A DNA stretch of 64,000 nucleotides. Source: Bradyrhizobium neotropicale. GTDB lineage: Bacteria > Pseudomonadota > Alphaproteobacteria > Rhizobiales > Xanthobacteraceae. Location of the stretch: assembly GCF_001641695.1 (NCBI RefSeq), contig NZ_LSEF01000090.1, positions 127,875 to 191,874 of the forward strand, read 5' to 3'. Each line of letters opens with the position of its first letter. The first letter of the stretch is position 1. The position numbers were made by a program, and so were the translations under genes. This document shows, in pieces, positions 53,334 through 62,392 of this stretch. The notes under the pieces are model-generated. The model was given only the letters and a program-made list of their open reading frames with translations. It had not been told where the DNA came from and did not search any database.

Positions 53334-54236
53334 CTAGGCGGCCGAGCGTTCCGCCGCTTCCCGCACGTCCAGCACGGCCTGCGCCCATTCGGTTGGCCGC
53401 TCCTGCGGCAGATTGTGGCCGGCGCCGGCGAACACGCGGTGCTCGAAAAAGCCTTCGAACTTGCGCGCATGATGTGCGGTGCCGGGGTTGACGCCGTCGC
53501 TGTCACCGTCGATCGCGATCGTCGGCACGCAAATCGGCGGCTGGCTTGCAAGCGTCGCCTCGATCCCGGCGTAGGCGGGATCGCCCGCGACCAGCGCATA
53601 GCGGTGGCGGTAGGAATGGATCACGACGTCGACGAAATCGGGATTGTCGAAGGATGCGGCGCTCCGCTCGAAGATCGCATCGTCGAACGCCCATCTCGGC
53701 GACCACATCGACCAGAGCTGACGCGCAAAGCCGCGCCGGTTGCGCTCCAGCGCCCGGCGTCCGCGCTCGTTATGAAAAAGATATTGATACCAGAGCGCCG
53801 CCTCCTCCGGCGGCGAAGCGGGCTCCATCGAACGCGCGATGTTCTGGATGTTGTAGGAATTGCCGGAGACGAGCCCGATGACTCGCTCCGGATGCAGCAC
53901 GGATACCACGCAGGCCGCGCGACCGCCCCAGTCGTAGCCGCCGACCACGGCGCGCGCGACCCCGAGCGCATCCATGAAGGCGAGCAGATCTGCGCCCAGC
54001 GCCGCCTGCTCGCCCGAGCGCAGCGTCGTGGCAGTGCGGAAACGTGTCGGGCCGTAGCCGCGCAAATACGGCACCAGCACGCGCGCGCCCGCTTGCGCGA
54101 TCAGCGGCGCGGCTTCGGCATAGGCATGAACGTCGTAGGGGAAGCCGTGGCCCAGGATGCAGGGCCAGCCATCCGGCGGACCGTTTTCGAGATAGGCGAT
54201 GTCGAGAACGTCGGTGATGACGGACTTTTGTTGCAT
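53334..54236 (-). CDS. Alpha/beta hydrolase, epoxide-hydrolase-like
   Basis: 300 residues. The oxyanion motif is LGHGFPYD, and the nucleophile elbow is GGYDWGGR, where an Asp replaces the usual Ser, as in epoxide hydrolases and haloalkane dehalogenases. DGDSDGVNP is a candidate acid, and GAGHNLPQE supplies the His. The substrate is unknown. The start was placed at 54236 (an adjacent GTG at 54239 is possible). It follows the HD-domain gene by 50 bases. Confidence 0.85.
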   Translation of the reverse strand: MQQKSVITDVLDIAYLENGPPDGWPCILGHGFPYDVHAYAEAAPLIAQAGARVLVPYLRGYGPTRFRTATTLRSGEQAALGADLLAFMDALGVARAVVGGYDWGGRAACVVSVLHPERVIGLVSGNSYNIQNIARSMEPASPPEEAALWYQYLFHNERGRRALERNRRGFARQLWSMWSPRWAFDDAIFERSAASFDNPDFVDVVIHSYRHRYALVAGDPAYAGIEATLASQPPICVPTIAIDGDSDGVNPGTAHHARKFEGFFEHRVFAGAGHNLPQERPTEWAQAVLDVREAAERSAA

Positions 54237-54286
54237 CACGCACTCACGGATTTGCCCGGTGCCGTGGCCCATCCAGGCTACGGCAT

Positions 54287-55114
54287 CTACTTCTGCGGCC
54301 CCGACAGGGAGATGTCGCGTTCGGCGCGGAAGACGTTGCTGTAGAGATTGGCGATCCACTGCCGGCCGATCTCGGTCTTGTTGAGGTAGCCGATCTCGGT
54401 CTGGATGTGCGGCGCGACGCTGTTCCAATAGAACTGTGGATAGCGGTTCACGATGTCGGCGGGCGAGTCGTAGCCGAGCTGGCGATTGATGCCGACCTCC
54501 TCGAACTCGTAATAGAGCGCATTGGCCTTGCGCAGATAGTTGGGATCGCCGAGTTGCCCGATGAAGTCGGCGGCGCGCAGGATCGAGGCGTCCTCGTCAT
54601 ACTCCTGGCCCTCGCGGGCCGGGAAGCGCGTCCCCTCGATGGCGCGGGCGACGCGCTCGCTGTCGATGCCACGGATCGGCGGCAGCCGCCGCCTCACAAA
54701 AAGCTTCGACCGATCAACATGATACATCATGAGACTGGCATCCGATGCTCCGCGCGGCAGTGACACCTTGGTGCCGGCCTCATCGATCAGAAAACCGTCT
54801 TCGTCATCCTCCGGGAACAGGCCGCGCACGTAACCGATGTCATGCGCAAGGCAGGCGATGAGGACGTGGATGTAGTCCTCCGCCGAAAGGTGCGTGTGGA
54901 GATTGCGTCCCATCAGGATCGCCTGGCCCGCCAGCGTCACCAGCATCGTATGCTCGATGTTGTGGTAGAGCGCGTCGCTGTTGCCGATGCATTCCAGCGC
55001 CGTGCGCGTCGAGCCCTCCAGCACCCTGGCATAGGACTCGTCGAACCGGCGGCGCATGAACGAGCCCAGCAACTTCTCCAGGGTCTCGGCCGCCAGTCTC
55101 GGTAACGTCATCAT
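54287..55114 (-). CDS. HD-domain metal-dependent phosphohydrolase
   Basis: 275 residues. Metal ligands of the HD family appear in YHNIEHTMLV (His) and CLAHDIGYVRG (His-Asp), and a later Asp-rich region (ASILRAADFIGQLGDPNYLR) could supply the last ligand. Members act on nucleotides or cyclic nucleotides; the substrate here is unknown. The start is the first of two ATG codons at 55114; the 35 codons before them are open but unlike the family. It is probably co-transcribed with the hydrolase downstream. Confidence 0.8.
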   Translation of the reverse strand: MMTLPRLAAETLEKLLGSFMRRRFDESYARVLEGSTRTALECIGNSDALYHNIEHTMLVTLAGQAILMGRNLHTHLSAEDYIHVLIACLAHDIGYVRGLFPEDDEDGFLIDEAGTKVSLPRGASDASLMMYHVDRSKLFVRRRLPPIRGIDSERVARAIEGTRFPAREGQEYDEDASILRAADFIGQLGDPNYLRKANALYYEFEEVGINRQLGYDSPADIVNRYPQFYWNSVAPHIQTEIGYLNKTEIGRQWIANLYSNVFRAERDISLSGPQK

Positions 55115-55536
55115 GGATGCAGCCCCGTTGTCGGTGGTGTCCCACGCCAACTCCCGACGTCTCGTCTTCCCGTCCGCGACGCGAGGACTAGCATAGCCCA
55201 TCTCGGGGCGGCTCGCCAAATTCGGGGACGAAATTACGAAAATATGTTTATTGCTTTGCCGCGCAACGTTGCGTCAGCGGTCGCGGCCCAGCGCGCTTGG
55301 AACGAGCGAGCGGACCGGCCCGACGGTGGACGACGACAACGAAAATCCGCTTGATCGGATTAGGGTTGCAGAAGCCCGTTGCCCGTGCGAACGCCTGCAC
55401 GGTTTTGCGGACGGCGGCGTCAATTCCACCGCGCGATCCCATCGCGGTGCAGCGTTAAAAGGCGCTTAATGAACAGCGGTCGTCGCGCGCGGCAAATCCC
55501 AAGCCAAATCTCCACCGCAGGACGGTGAACGCACCG
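55115..55536. other. 422-base intergenic region
   Basis: No gene is supported with confidence. A 64-codon minus-strand frame at 55248-55442 (part reads PIKRIFVVVVHRR) is the best candidate, but it has no ribosome-binding site. A small inverted repeat AATCCG-N6-CGGATT lies near 55349-55366. The HD gene promoter should be here but was not located. Confidence 0.45.
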
Positions 55537-56415
55537 TCACTCCACCAGCAATACGTCCACAGCCACGCCCAGCTTCTGCTTGGGCGAGCCGACGATAATG
55601 CCGTCGACCGGCGAGACGTCGGAGAAGTCACGGCCGACCGCGAGCACGATGTGATCGCTCGCGACCAGGAGATCATTGGTCGGATCGAAATCGACCCAGC
55701 CAAGCTCCGCTCCGCACCACAGCGACACCCAGGCGTGCGTGGCGTCCGCGCCTTGCAGGCGCGGCTGCCCCGGCGGCGGAATGGTACGCAAATAGCCGCT
55801 GACATAGGCTGCAGGCAGGCCAAGCCCGCGAAGGCCGGCAATCATCACATGGGCAAAATCCTGACAGACACCGTGGCGCTTGTCGAAGACTTCGTTGAGC
55901 GGTGTCGAGATCACGGTCGCCTTCGGGTCGTAGCGAAACTGGTTGCGGATTCGATGCATCAGATCGACCGCGCCTGCGAGGATACTCGTATCAGGCGCGA
56001 AGCTCTCTGCAGCATAGGCACTGACGGGACGCAAAATAGGCACCAGCGGGCTGGCAAAGACATAGCCGACGGGCGAGGACGGCCCGAGGCTCGTCGCCTC
56101 GAAGGCTATGTCGCGGATGCTTTCCCAGGACGGGCTCGAAGCATCGCGCGCCGGCGGCTGGCGCGACACCGAGACGCGCGAGCGGGAGTCGATCCGCAGG
56201 TTTCGGTGCGAGGCTTCGATCACGACGCTCTCGGTCAGCGTGCCGAAGAAATCGCGTCGCGCGTTGCGCTCTGACGGACGCGGACGGATCTCGAGACTGT
56301 GCGAGATCAACTCCTGGCCGTGACCGCTCTTCGGCTCCAGCCGCAGCGTGCAGCGCGCGAAGCTGACCGCACTCTCATACTCATAGGTGGTGACGTGGCG
56401 GATGTCGTAGATCAC
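55537..56415 (-). CDS. Transglutaminase-like cysteine protease family protein
   Basis: 292 residues. An N-terminal beta-sandwich (IYDIRHVTTYEYESAVSFAR) precedes the transglutaminase core with the triad in GVCQDFAHV (Cys), ATHAWVSLW (His) and VDFDPTND (Asp). It starts with a GTG at 56415 that overlaps the stop of the ATP-grasp gene in GTGA, so translation is coupled. Together with the ATP-grasp/alpha-E and DUF2126 genes it forms a conserved cassette thought to make or trim a peptide tag. Confidence 0.9.
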   Translation of the reverse strand: MIYDIRHVTTYEYESAVSFARCTLRLEPKSGHGQELISHSLEIRPRPSERNARRDFFGTLTESVVIEASHRNLRIDSRSRVSVSRQPPARDASSPSWESIRDIAFEATSLGPSSPVGYVFASPLVPILRPVSAYAAESFAPDTSILAGAVDLMHRIRNQFRYDPKATVISTPLNEVFDKRHGVCQDFAHVMIAGLRGLGLPAAYVSGYLRTIPPPGQPRLQGADATHAWVSLWCGAELGWVDFDPTNDLLVASDHIVLAVGRDFSDVSPVDGIIVGSPKQKLGVAVDVLLVE

Positions 56416-58925
56416 GCCAGCCCCGTGAGCTTTTCCGGCCGGCTGGCATTGGGACCGTGCGGGAAATAATGCTGCCCAATTGCGTCGGCGAGCTTGAGCA
56501 GGTCCTGTTCCAGCGAGAACAGGGTCTTGACCTCGAGCTTCTCGGCCTCGGCGGTCGCGAGCATCGCCTGCACCGCGACGGCAAGCCGCTGCGGCTTCTC
56601 GATCATGCCGTACTCCCGCAGGCTTGGCAGCGCCGCGATGTGCTCGTTCAGCGTCGCGACCTGGAAGGCAACCGAGCGAGGATTGTAGGTATCGAGCACA
56701 GCGAGGTCGCGCACGGGTGCGAGCACCGGTGCCAGCAGATAGCGCGAGCGGTACGTGATCTGGCAATCGACCAGCGTCAGCAGGATATCGAGGTCTTCGT
56801 CGCCGGCCTCGTCAAAGGCGAACTGCCGCGCGAAGCGCGTGGTGTTGATGGCGCGCTCGGCCCGGCGACCGATATCGAGGAAGCGCCAACCGGCGGCGCG
56901 GTTCATGTTCTCCTGCGCAAGGCCGGCAAAGCTCGCAAGCTCCTGCAGGGTCAGTTCGGCAGCGCTCAGCACGCTGTCGTCATCCTCGACCTCGTAGGCG
57001 AGCCGCTCGGCCATCTCGGTGATGACCTGCCAGGCATCGGGCGACAGCCGCTCGCGCAGGGAGGTGGCGGTGCGCTGCGCCGCGCGCACCAGCGACAGCG
57101 CCGAGCCGAAGCGTTCCGCGCTCTGCAGCGCTTCGGCCACGATGCGTCCGGGCGCCGCGCGCGACGTCTGCGAGATCGCGCCCCAGGCCACCAGCAGACG
57201 CTGGATGCGCTCGGCCGACTGCATCGTGGCCGAAGTGCCCTTGTTGGGCCCGCTCGGCGAGCCCAGAGCGCGCACCAGCCGCAGCGTGGCCTCGGCGCGT
57301 TCGAGATAGCGGCCGAGCCAGAACAGATTGTCGGCGGCACGGCTCGGCAGCACGCCGGCGATGCGACGGATCCGCACCTTGTCGGTCGCGGGCAGCAGCG
57401 TTGCGGCCGGGACCTGCTGCTCGGACACGACCCAGACGTCGGCGGCACGCGCGCCGTCACCCATCGACACCGCGCGTGCATCCGCCCGCTCGGCGATCCG
57501 GCAGAAGCCGCCGGGCATGATTGTCCAGCCGTCGGCAGTGGCCGCCGCGAACACGCGCAAGACGAAGGGACGCGGCGTAATCTGGCCGTGCTCCCACACC
57601 GGCATGGTCGAGAGCCGCACCACCTCCTGGCCGACATAGTCCATGCCGCGCGCGGTGATGGCGTCGACCAGGCGTTGGCGCCCGCTTGCGTCGAGCTCGC
57701 TCGCGAGCACCGGGCCGCGGCTTTCGAATCCGGGAACGCCGCGCCGGTAGGCGCCTTCGATCGCGACCTCGTCGAGCCGCGACAGGACCTCATCGCGCGC
57801 CCCACGCTGGCCGCACCACCAGGTCGCGATATGCGGCATCTTCAGCTCTTCGCGGAGCAGGCGGCGGCTCAGCGCCGGCAGGAAGCCGAGCAGCGCGCGC
57901 GCCTCCAGGACGCCGGAGCCCGGCATGTTGGCGACGACGACGCCGTCCTTGCGGAGCACGTCGATCAGGCCAGGCACGCCGAGATGCGAGGACGCATCGA
58001 GCTCGAGCGGATCGAGCGAGTTGGAATCGACCCGGCGCAGCAGCACGTCGAGCCGCTTCAGCCCTGCGACGGTGCGGATGTGGACGCGGTTGTCGCTGAC
58101 GGCGAGATCGTCGCCTTCGACCAGGAGGAAGCCGAGATAGCGCGCAAGCGTGGCGTGCTCGAAATAGGTCTCGCTGAAGCTGCCGGGCGTCAGCACGCCG
58201 ATGCGCGGCTCGTCGCGATCGGCGCTGGCGCGGAGACTGTCCCGGAACGCTTCGAAGAACGGCGCGACGCGCGGCACGTTCATCGATTTGTAGAGATCGG
58301 AAAAGGCGCGCGAGAGCACCAGGCGGTTCTCCAGCGCATAGCCCGCGCCGGACGGCGCCTGGGTGCGGTCGCCGAGCACCCACCAGCGGCCATCGGGCCC
58401 GCGGCCGACATCGGCGGCATAGATCGAGAGGTATCGTCCGCCGGGCGGCGGCACGCCGCAGACCGGGCGCAGATATTCGGGGCTGCCGGCGATGGCGGCA
58501 GCCGGGAGTGCGCCTTCGGCAACCAGCCGGCCCTCGCCGTAGATGTCCCGGAGCACCAACTCCAGAAGCTCTGCGCGCTGCTTGATGCCGGCCGAGAGCT
58601 GCTGCCAGTCGGCCTCGTCGATCAAAAGCGGCAGGTGACTGAGCGACCAGGGCCGGTCGGCGCTGTCGCCGGGCGCGCGATAGGTGACGCCGGCCTCGCG
58701 CAGGTGGCGATCGGCCATGCCAAAGCGGCGCTCGATCTCGTCGGGCGCCAGTGCCCCGAAGGCGTCGAAGAAGCGGCTCCAGACCGCACACGGGGCGCCG
58801 TCCGGCCGGAGAAACTCGTCGGGGATGCCGGGCAGCCGGCTATAGTCGCGCACCCATTGCGCCAGCCGGCGCTGGCCGGGCGCCCTGCCCGTCTCGCCAG
58901 TCCCGTCGGTCGCGCCCTCGCCCAT
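56412..58925 (-). CDS. Circularly permuted type 2 ATP-grasp fused to alpha-E domain
   Basis: 837 residues. The N-terminal part (about 1-490) is the circularly permuted ATP-grasp type (SIYAADVGRGPDGRWWVLGD, then NMPGSGVLEARALLGFLP and ITPRPFVLRVFAA), a predicted peptide or amide ligase. The C-terminal part (about 520-830) is an alpha-E helical domain (RAADNLFWLGRYLERAEATL to the end). In many genomes these are two genes; here they are fused. It sits between two transglutaminase-family genes with coupled translation downstream. No substrate is known. Confidence 0.9.
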   Translation of the reverse strand: MGEGATDGTGETGRAPGQRRLAQWVRDYSRLPGIPDEFLRPDGAPCAVWSRFFDAFGALAPDEIERRFGMADRHLREAGVTYRAPGDSADRPWSLSHLPLLIDEADWQQLSAGIKQRAELLELVLRDIYGEGRLVAEGALPAAAIAGSPEYLRPVCGVPPPGGRYLSIYAADVGRGPDGRWWVLGDRTQAPSGAGYALENRLVLSRAFSDLYKSMNVPRVAPFFEAFRDSLRASADRDEPRIGVLTPGSFSETYFEHATLARYLGFLLVEGDDLAVSDNRVHIRTVAGLKRLDVLLRRVDSNSLDPLELDASSHLGVPGLIDVLRKDGVVVANMPGSGVLEARALLGFLPALSRRLLREELKMPHIATWWCGQRGARDEVLSRLDEVAIEGAYRRGVPGFESRGPVLASELDASGRQRLVDAITARGMDYVGQEVVRLSTMPVWEHGQITPRPFVLRVFAAATADGWTIMPGGFCRIAERADARAVSMGDGARAADVWVVSEQQVPAATLLPATDKVRIRRIAGVLPSRAADNLFWLGRYLERAEATLRLVRALGSPSGPNKGTSATMQSAERIQRLLVAWGAISQTSRAAPGRIVAEALQSAERFGSALSLVRAAQRTATSLRERLSPDAWQVITEMAERLAYEVEDDDSVLSAAELTLQELASFAGLAQENMNRAAGWRFLDIGRRAERAINTTRFARQFAFDEAGDEDLDILLTLVDCQITYRSRYLLAPVLAPVRDLAVLDTYNPRSVAFQVATLNEHIAALPSLREYGMIEKPQRLAVAVQAMLATAEAEKLEVKTLFSLEQDLLKLADAIGQHYFPHGPNASRPEKLTGLA

Positions 58926-58952
58926 GCGCCTCTCCTTGCCCCGTTCCCATAC

Positions 58953-61900
58953 TCATTGCAGGAGCGGCGTTCGCAAGTCGAGGGTCAGCGGAAACTCATT
59001 TGTGCGTTCCTCCGGCGGCGGCTGGACCGGGCCCGGCGTATGGCCGTGATCCTGAAAGCGCGCCAGCCGGCGCGCCTCCGCCTCGTAGGTGTTGACGGGC
59101 TTGGTGTCGTAGCTGCGCCCGCCGGGATGGGCGACGTGATAGACGCAGCCGCCGAGCGAGCGGCCGTTCCAGGTGTCGATCAGGTCGAATGTCAGCGGGG
59201 CGTGGACGGGAATGGTCGGGTGCAGGCCGGAGGCCGGCTGCCAGGCCTTGAAGCGGACGCCGGCCACGGCCTCGCCCGAGCGGCCGGTCGAGGTCATCGG
59301 CAGGCGGCGGCCGTTGCAGGTCACGATGTGGCGTCCTTCGACGAAACCTTCCGCCTTCACCTGAAGCCGCTCAACCGAACTATCAACATAGCGCACCGTG
59401 CCGCCGGCCGAGCCCTCCTCGCCCAAGACGTGCCAGGGCTCCAGCGCCTGGCGCAATTCCAACGTCACGCCGCCATGATGAACGCGGCCGAAGACGGGGA
59501 AGCGGAATTCGAGCTGGGCGAGATACCATTCGGGCTCAAAGGGATAGCCGGATTGCTTCAACTCAGAAAGCACATCAAGAAAGTCCAGCCAAATGAAGTG
59601 AGGCAGCATGAAGCGGTCGGCCAGCGCCGTTCCCCAGCGAACGAACTTGCCGCCTTGCGGCTCGCGCCAGAGCTTTGCGATCAGCGCGCGGATCAGGAGT
59701 TGCTGCGCCAGCGACATGCGCGGATCGGGCGGCATTTCGAGCGCGCGGAATTCGACGAGGCCGAGGCGCCCCGTCGGCCCCTCCGGCGAATAGAGCTTGT
59801 CGATGCAGATCTCGGCGCGATGGGTATTGCCGGTGATGTCGACAAGCAGATGCCGGAACAGCCGGTCCACCAGCCACAGCGGCGCCTGGTAGCCGGGCGG
59901 CGGCACGTGCGAGAGCGCGATCTCGAGCTCATAGATGCCGTCGTGCCGCGCCTCGTCGATGCGCGGCGCCTGACTGGTCGGGCCGATGAAGAGGCCCGAG
60001 AAGAAATAGGACAGCGACGGATGCCGCTGCCAATACAGCACCAGGCTCTTCAAGAGATCAGGCCGCCGCAGGAACGGCGAATCCTGCGGACTGGAGCCGC
60101 CGACCACGACGTGATTGCCGCCACCAGTGCCGGTGTGCCGGCCGTCGATCAGGAAGCGATTGGCGCCGAGCCGCACCTTCGCAGCATCCTCGTAAAGGCC
60201 CGAGGTGATGTCGACCGCCTCGCGCCAGTTCTTCGCCGGCTGGATGTTGATCTCGATCACGCCTGGATCGGGCGTCACCTTGATCACCTCGATGCGCGGG
60301 TCGAATGGCGGCGGGTAGCCTTCGACATGCACCGGAAGCTGCATCTCCTCGGCGGTGTCTTCGAGCGCTGCGATCAGCTCGAGATAATCCTCGACGCGCT
60401 CGACCGGCGGCATGAAGGCGCAGAGCACGCCGTCGCGGATCTCCACCGCCATCGCGGTGCGCACGGGGATCGTCGTGTTGAGATAGTCGGGCGCAGCGCT
60501 TGGCGGCGACGGCGGGCGCGCCATGCGGCTGAACACCGGCAGCTTGCCGCGCGGCTCCATCGGGTCCTGCTCGACGATGTAGGGATATTGGTTGGGCGGG
60601 ACATGGCCGAGCGAGCCCATCGGCAGCCGCAGGCCGAGCGGAGAATCGCCCGGCGACAGGAAGAGATGGCTGCGCCGCAATTGCCAGCGCTCGCTGCGCC
60701 AGCGCGGCGGCGCGTTCCAGCGCTGGATCGGCAGCACGAAGCCGCGCGGCGTGCCCACGCCCTGGTCGAACACGCGCGCCATCCGTGCCCGCGCTTCCGG
60801 GTCGGACAGTTTGGAGTCGGACGGATCGACGTTGACGGGAAGATTGGCCTCCTTCTGAAGCCAGTACGACGGGTCCTCATAGGCCGGCATGATGTAGCCG
60901 AGATCGAGCCCGAGCCGCGCCGCCGTACCTTCCATGAAGGCCTCGGCGTCCCTGACCTCCGGTCGCCGCGGATTTTCGATCCTGGCGATGAGGTCGGCGT
61001 TCTTCCAGATCGGCACGCCGTCCTTGCGCCAGTGGATACCAAAAGCCCAGCGCGGCAGGCTTTCGCCGGGGTACCATTTGCCCTGGCCGTAATGCAGCAG
61101 GCCGCCCGGCGCGAAGCGCGCGCGCAGGCGGCGGATCAGGTCGTCAGCGAGCGTGCGCTTGGTGGGACCGACCGCCTCCGTATTCCACTCGCCCGCTTCG
61201 AGATCATCGACCGAGACGAAGGTCGGCTCGCCGCCCATGGTGAGCCGAACGTCCTGGGCGGCAAGATCGCCATCGACCTGCTCGCCGAGATCGTTGAGCC
61301 GCGCCCAGGCGTCATCGGAAAACGGCTTGGTGATACGCGGCGCCTCGCGGATGCGCCGGACGCTCATCTCGAAGGCGAACTCGACCTCGGCAAAGCCGGC
61401 GCTGCCGGAGATCGGCGCGGCTGAGCGATAATGCGGCGTCGCGGCGACGGGAATGTGCCCCTCGCCCGCGAGCATGCCGGAGGTCGCGTCGAAACCGATC
61501 CAGCCGGCGCCGGGCAGATAGACCTCGGCCCAGGCGTGCAGGTCGGTAAAGTCGTTATCCACCTCCGGTGGTCCTTCGATTGGATCGATGTCGGGACGGA
61601 TCTGAATGAGATAGCCGGAGACGAAGCGCGCCGCGAGGCCGAGATGGCGCAGCGTCTGGATCAGGAGCCAGGCGGAGTCGCGGCACGATCCGGCGCCGGA
61701 GGTGAGCGTCTCCTCCGGCGTCTGCACGCCCGGCTCCATGCGGATGATGTAGCGGACGCGCTTCTGCAGCTCGCGATTGAGCTCGACCAGGAAGTTGACG
61801 GTGTTGCTGGCCTCGCGCGGGATCGCCGCGAGATATCGCGCGAACTCAGGACCCGGCTCGATGGTTTCGAGATAGGGCGCAAGCTCGGTCTTCAGATCCC

Positions 61901-62222
61901 TCGGATAGTCGAACGGAAAACTGTCGGCATAGGGCTCGACGAAGAAGTCGAACGGGTTAATCACGGTCATCTGCGCCGTGAAGTCGACCTCGATCCTGAG
62001 CTCCGTCGTCTTCTCCGGAAAAACATAGCGCGCCAGCCAGTTGCCTTGCGGATCCTGCTGCCAGTTCACGAAATGATTGGATGGCGTGACCTTGAGCGAA
62101 TAGCTCAGGACCGGCGTGCGCGTATGCGGCGCCGGCCGCAGGCGGATGGTTTGCGGGCCGAGATCGATCGGACGGTCGTATTTGTAGTGCGTGACGTGAT
62201 GCAGTGCGACGTAGATCGACAC
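58953..62222 (-). CDS. Large transglutaminase plus DUF2126 protein
   Basis: 1089 residues. The N-terminal third has a transglutaminase domain (VALHHVTHYKYDRPIDLGP, then TSGAGSCRDSAWLL for the Cys, DLHAWAEVYLPG for the His and GFDATSG for the Asp). The rest is DUF2126, with DVRLTMGGEPTFVSVDD and GQGKWYPGESLPRWA near residues 335-420. The GTG at 62222 gives the family N-terminus; the 22 codons before it are not family-like. It is the first gene of the three-gene cassette and ends 27 bases before the ATP-grasp gene start. Confidence 0.9.
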   Translation of the reverse strand: MSIYVALHHVTHYKYDRPIDLGPQTIRLRPAPHTRTPVLSYSLKVTPSNHFVNWQQDPQGNWLARYVFPEKTTELRIEVDFTAQMTVINPFDFFVEPYADSFPFDYPRDLKTELAPYLETIEPGPEFARYLAAIPREASNTVNFLVELNRELQKRVRYIIRMEPGVQTPEETLTSGAGSCRDSAWLLIQTLRHLGLAARFVSGYLIQIRPDIDPIEGPPEVDNDFTDLHAWAEVYLPGAGWIGFDATSGMLAGEGHIPVAATPHYRSAAPISGSAGFAEVEFAFEMSVRRIREAPRITKPFSDDAWARLNDLGEQVDGDLAAQDVRLTMGGEPTFVSVDDLEAGEWNTEAVGPTKRTLADDLIRRLRARFAPGGLLHYGQGKWYPGESLPRWAFGIHWRKDGVPIWKNADLIARIENPRRPEVRDAEAFMEGTAARLGLDLGYIMPAYEDPSYWLQKEANLPVNVDPSDSKLSDPEARARMARVFDQGVGTPRGFVLPIQRWNAPPRWRSERWQLRRSHLFLSPGDSPLGLRLPMGSLGHVPPNQYPYIVEQDPMEPRGKLPVFSRMARPPSPPSAAPDYLNTTIPVRTAMAVEIRDGVLCAFMPPVERVEDYLELIAALEDTAEEMQLPVHVEGYPPPFDPRIEVIKVTPDPGVIEINIQPAKNWREAVDITSGLYEDAAKVRLGANRFLIDGRHTGTGGGNHVVVGGSSPQDSPFLRRPDLLKSLVLYWQRHPSLSYFFSGLFIGPTSQAPRIDEARHDGIYELEIALSHVPPPGYQAPLWLVDRLFRHLLVDITGNTHRAEICIDKLYSPEGPTGRLGLVEFRALEMPPDPRMSLAQQLLIRALIAKLWREPQGGKFVRWGTALADRFMLPHFIWLDFLDVLSELKQSGYPFEPEWYLAQLEFRFPVFGRVHHGGVTLELRQALEPWHVLGEEGSAGGTVRYVDSSVERLQVKAEGFVEGRHIVTCNGRRLPMTSTGRSGEAVAGVRFKAWQPASGLHPTIPVHAPLTFDLIDTWNGRSLGGCVYHVAHPGGRSYDTKPVNTYEAEARRLARFQDHGHTPGPVQPPPEERTNEFPLTLDLRTPLLQ

Positions 62223-62313
62223 GGGTTGCGGTGCTCCGGCAGCTTTTTGAGCAGAACACCGCCGGTGATCGCGATCAAGCACTAACAACGGGCAGCCGGT
62301 GCCTACGGCACAG

Positions 62314-62392
62314 GCGAATAGTGAGTGGCGAATGGCGAATAGCCGATAGGGACACCCCTACTCGCTACTCGCCATTCCCTATTCGCTCCTCA
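62314..62392. repeat. Imperfect inverted repeat built of short GCGAAT units
   Basis: The left part repeats GCGAATAG, GTGAGTGGC, GAATGGCGAATAG; the right part reads CTACTCGCTACTCGCC, ATTCCCTATTCGCTCCTCAC. The halves can fold together. It reaches the uxaA stop, so it may act as a 3' hairpin for that minus-strand gene. Confidence 0.6.

Noticed and set aside
55248..55442. 64-codon minus-strand frame between the HD and transglutaminase genes
   Set aside because: No ribosome-binding site and no confident similarity; kept only as a note in the intergenic entry.
56457..61424. A 1655-codon open frame opposite the ATP-grasp and DUF2126 genes
   Set aside because: It crosses two well-supported genes, has no domain, and consists of Arg/Ala/Gly/Asp-rich mirror sequence.
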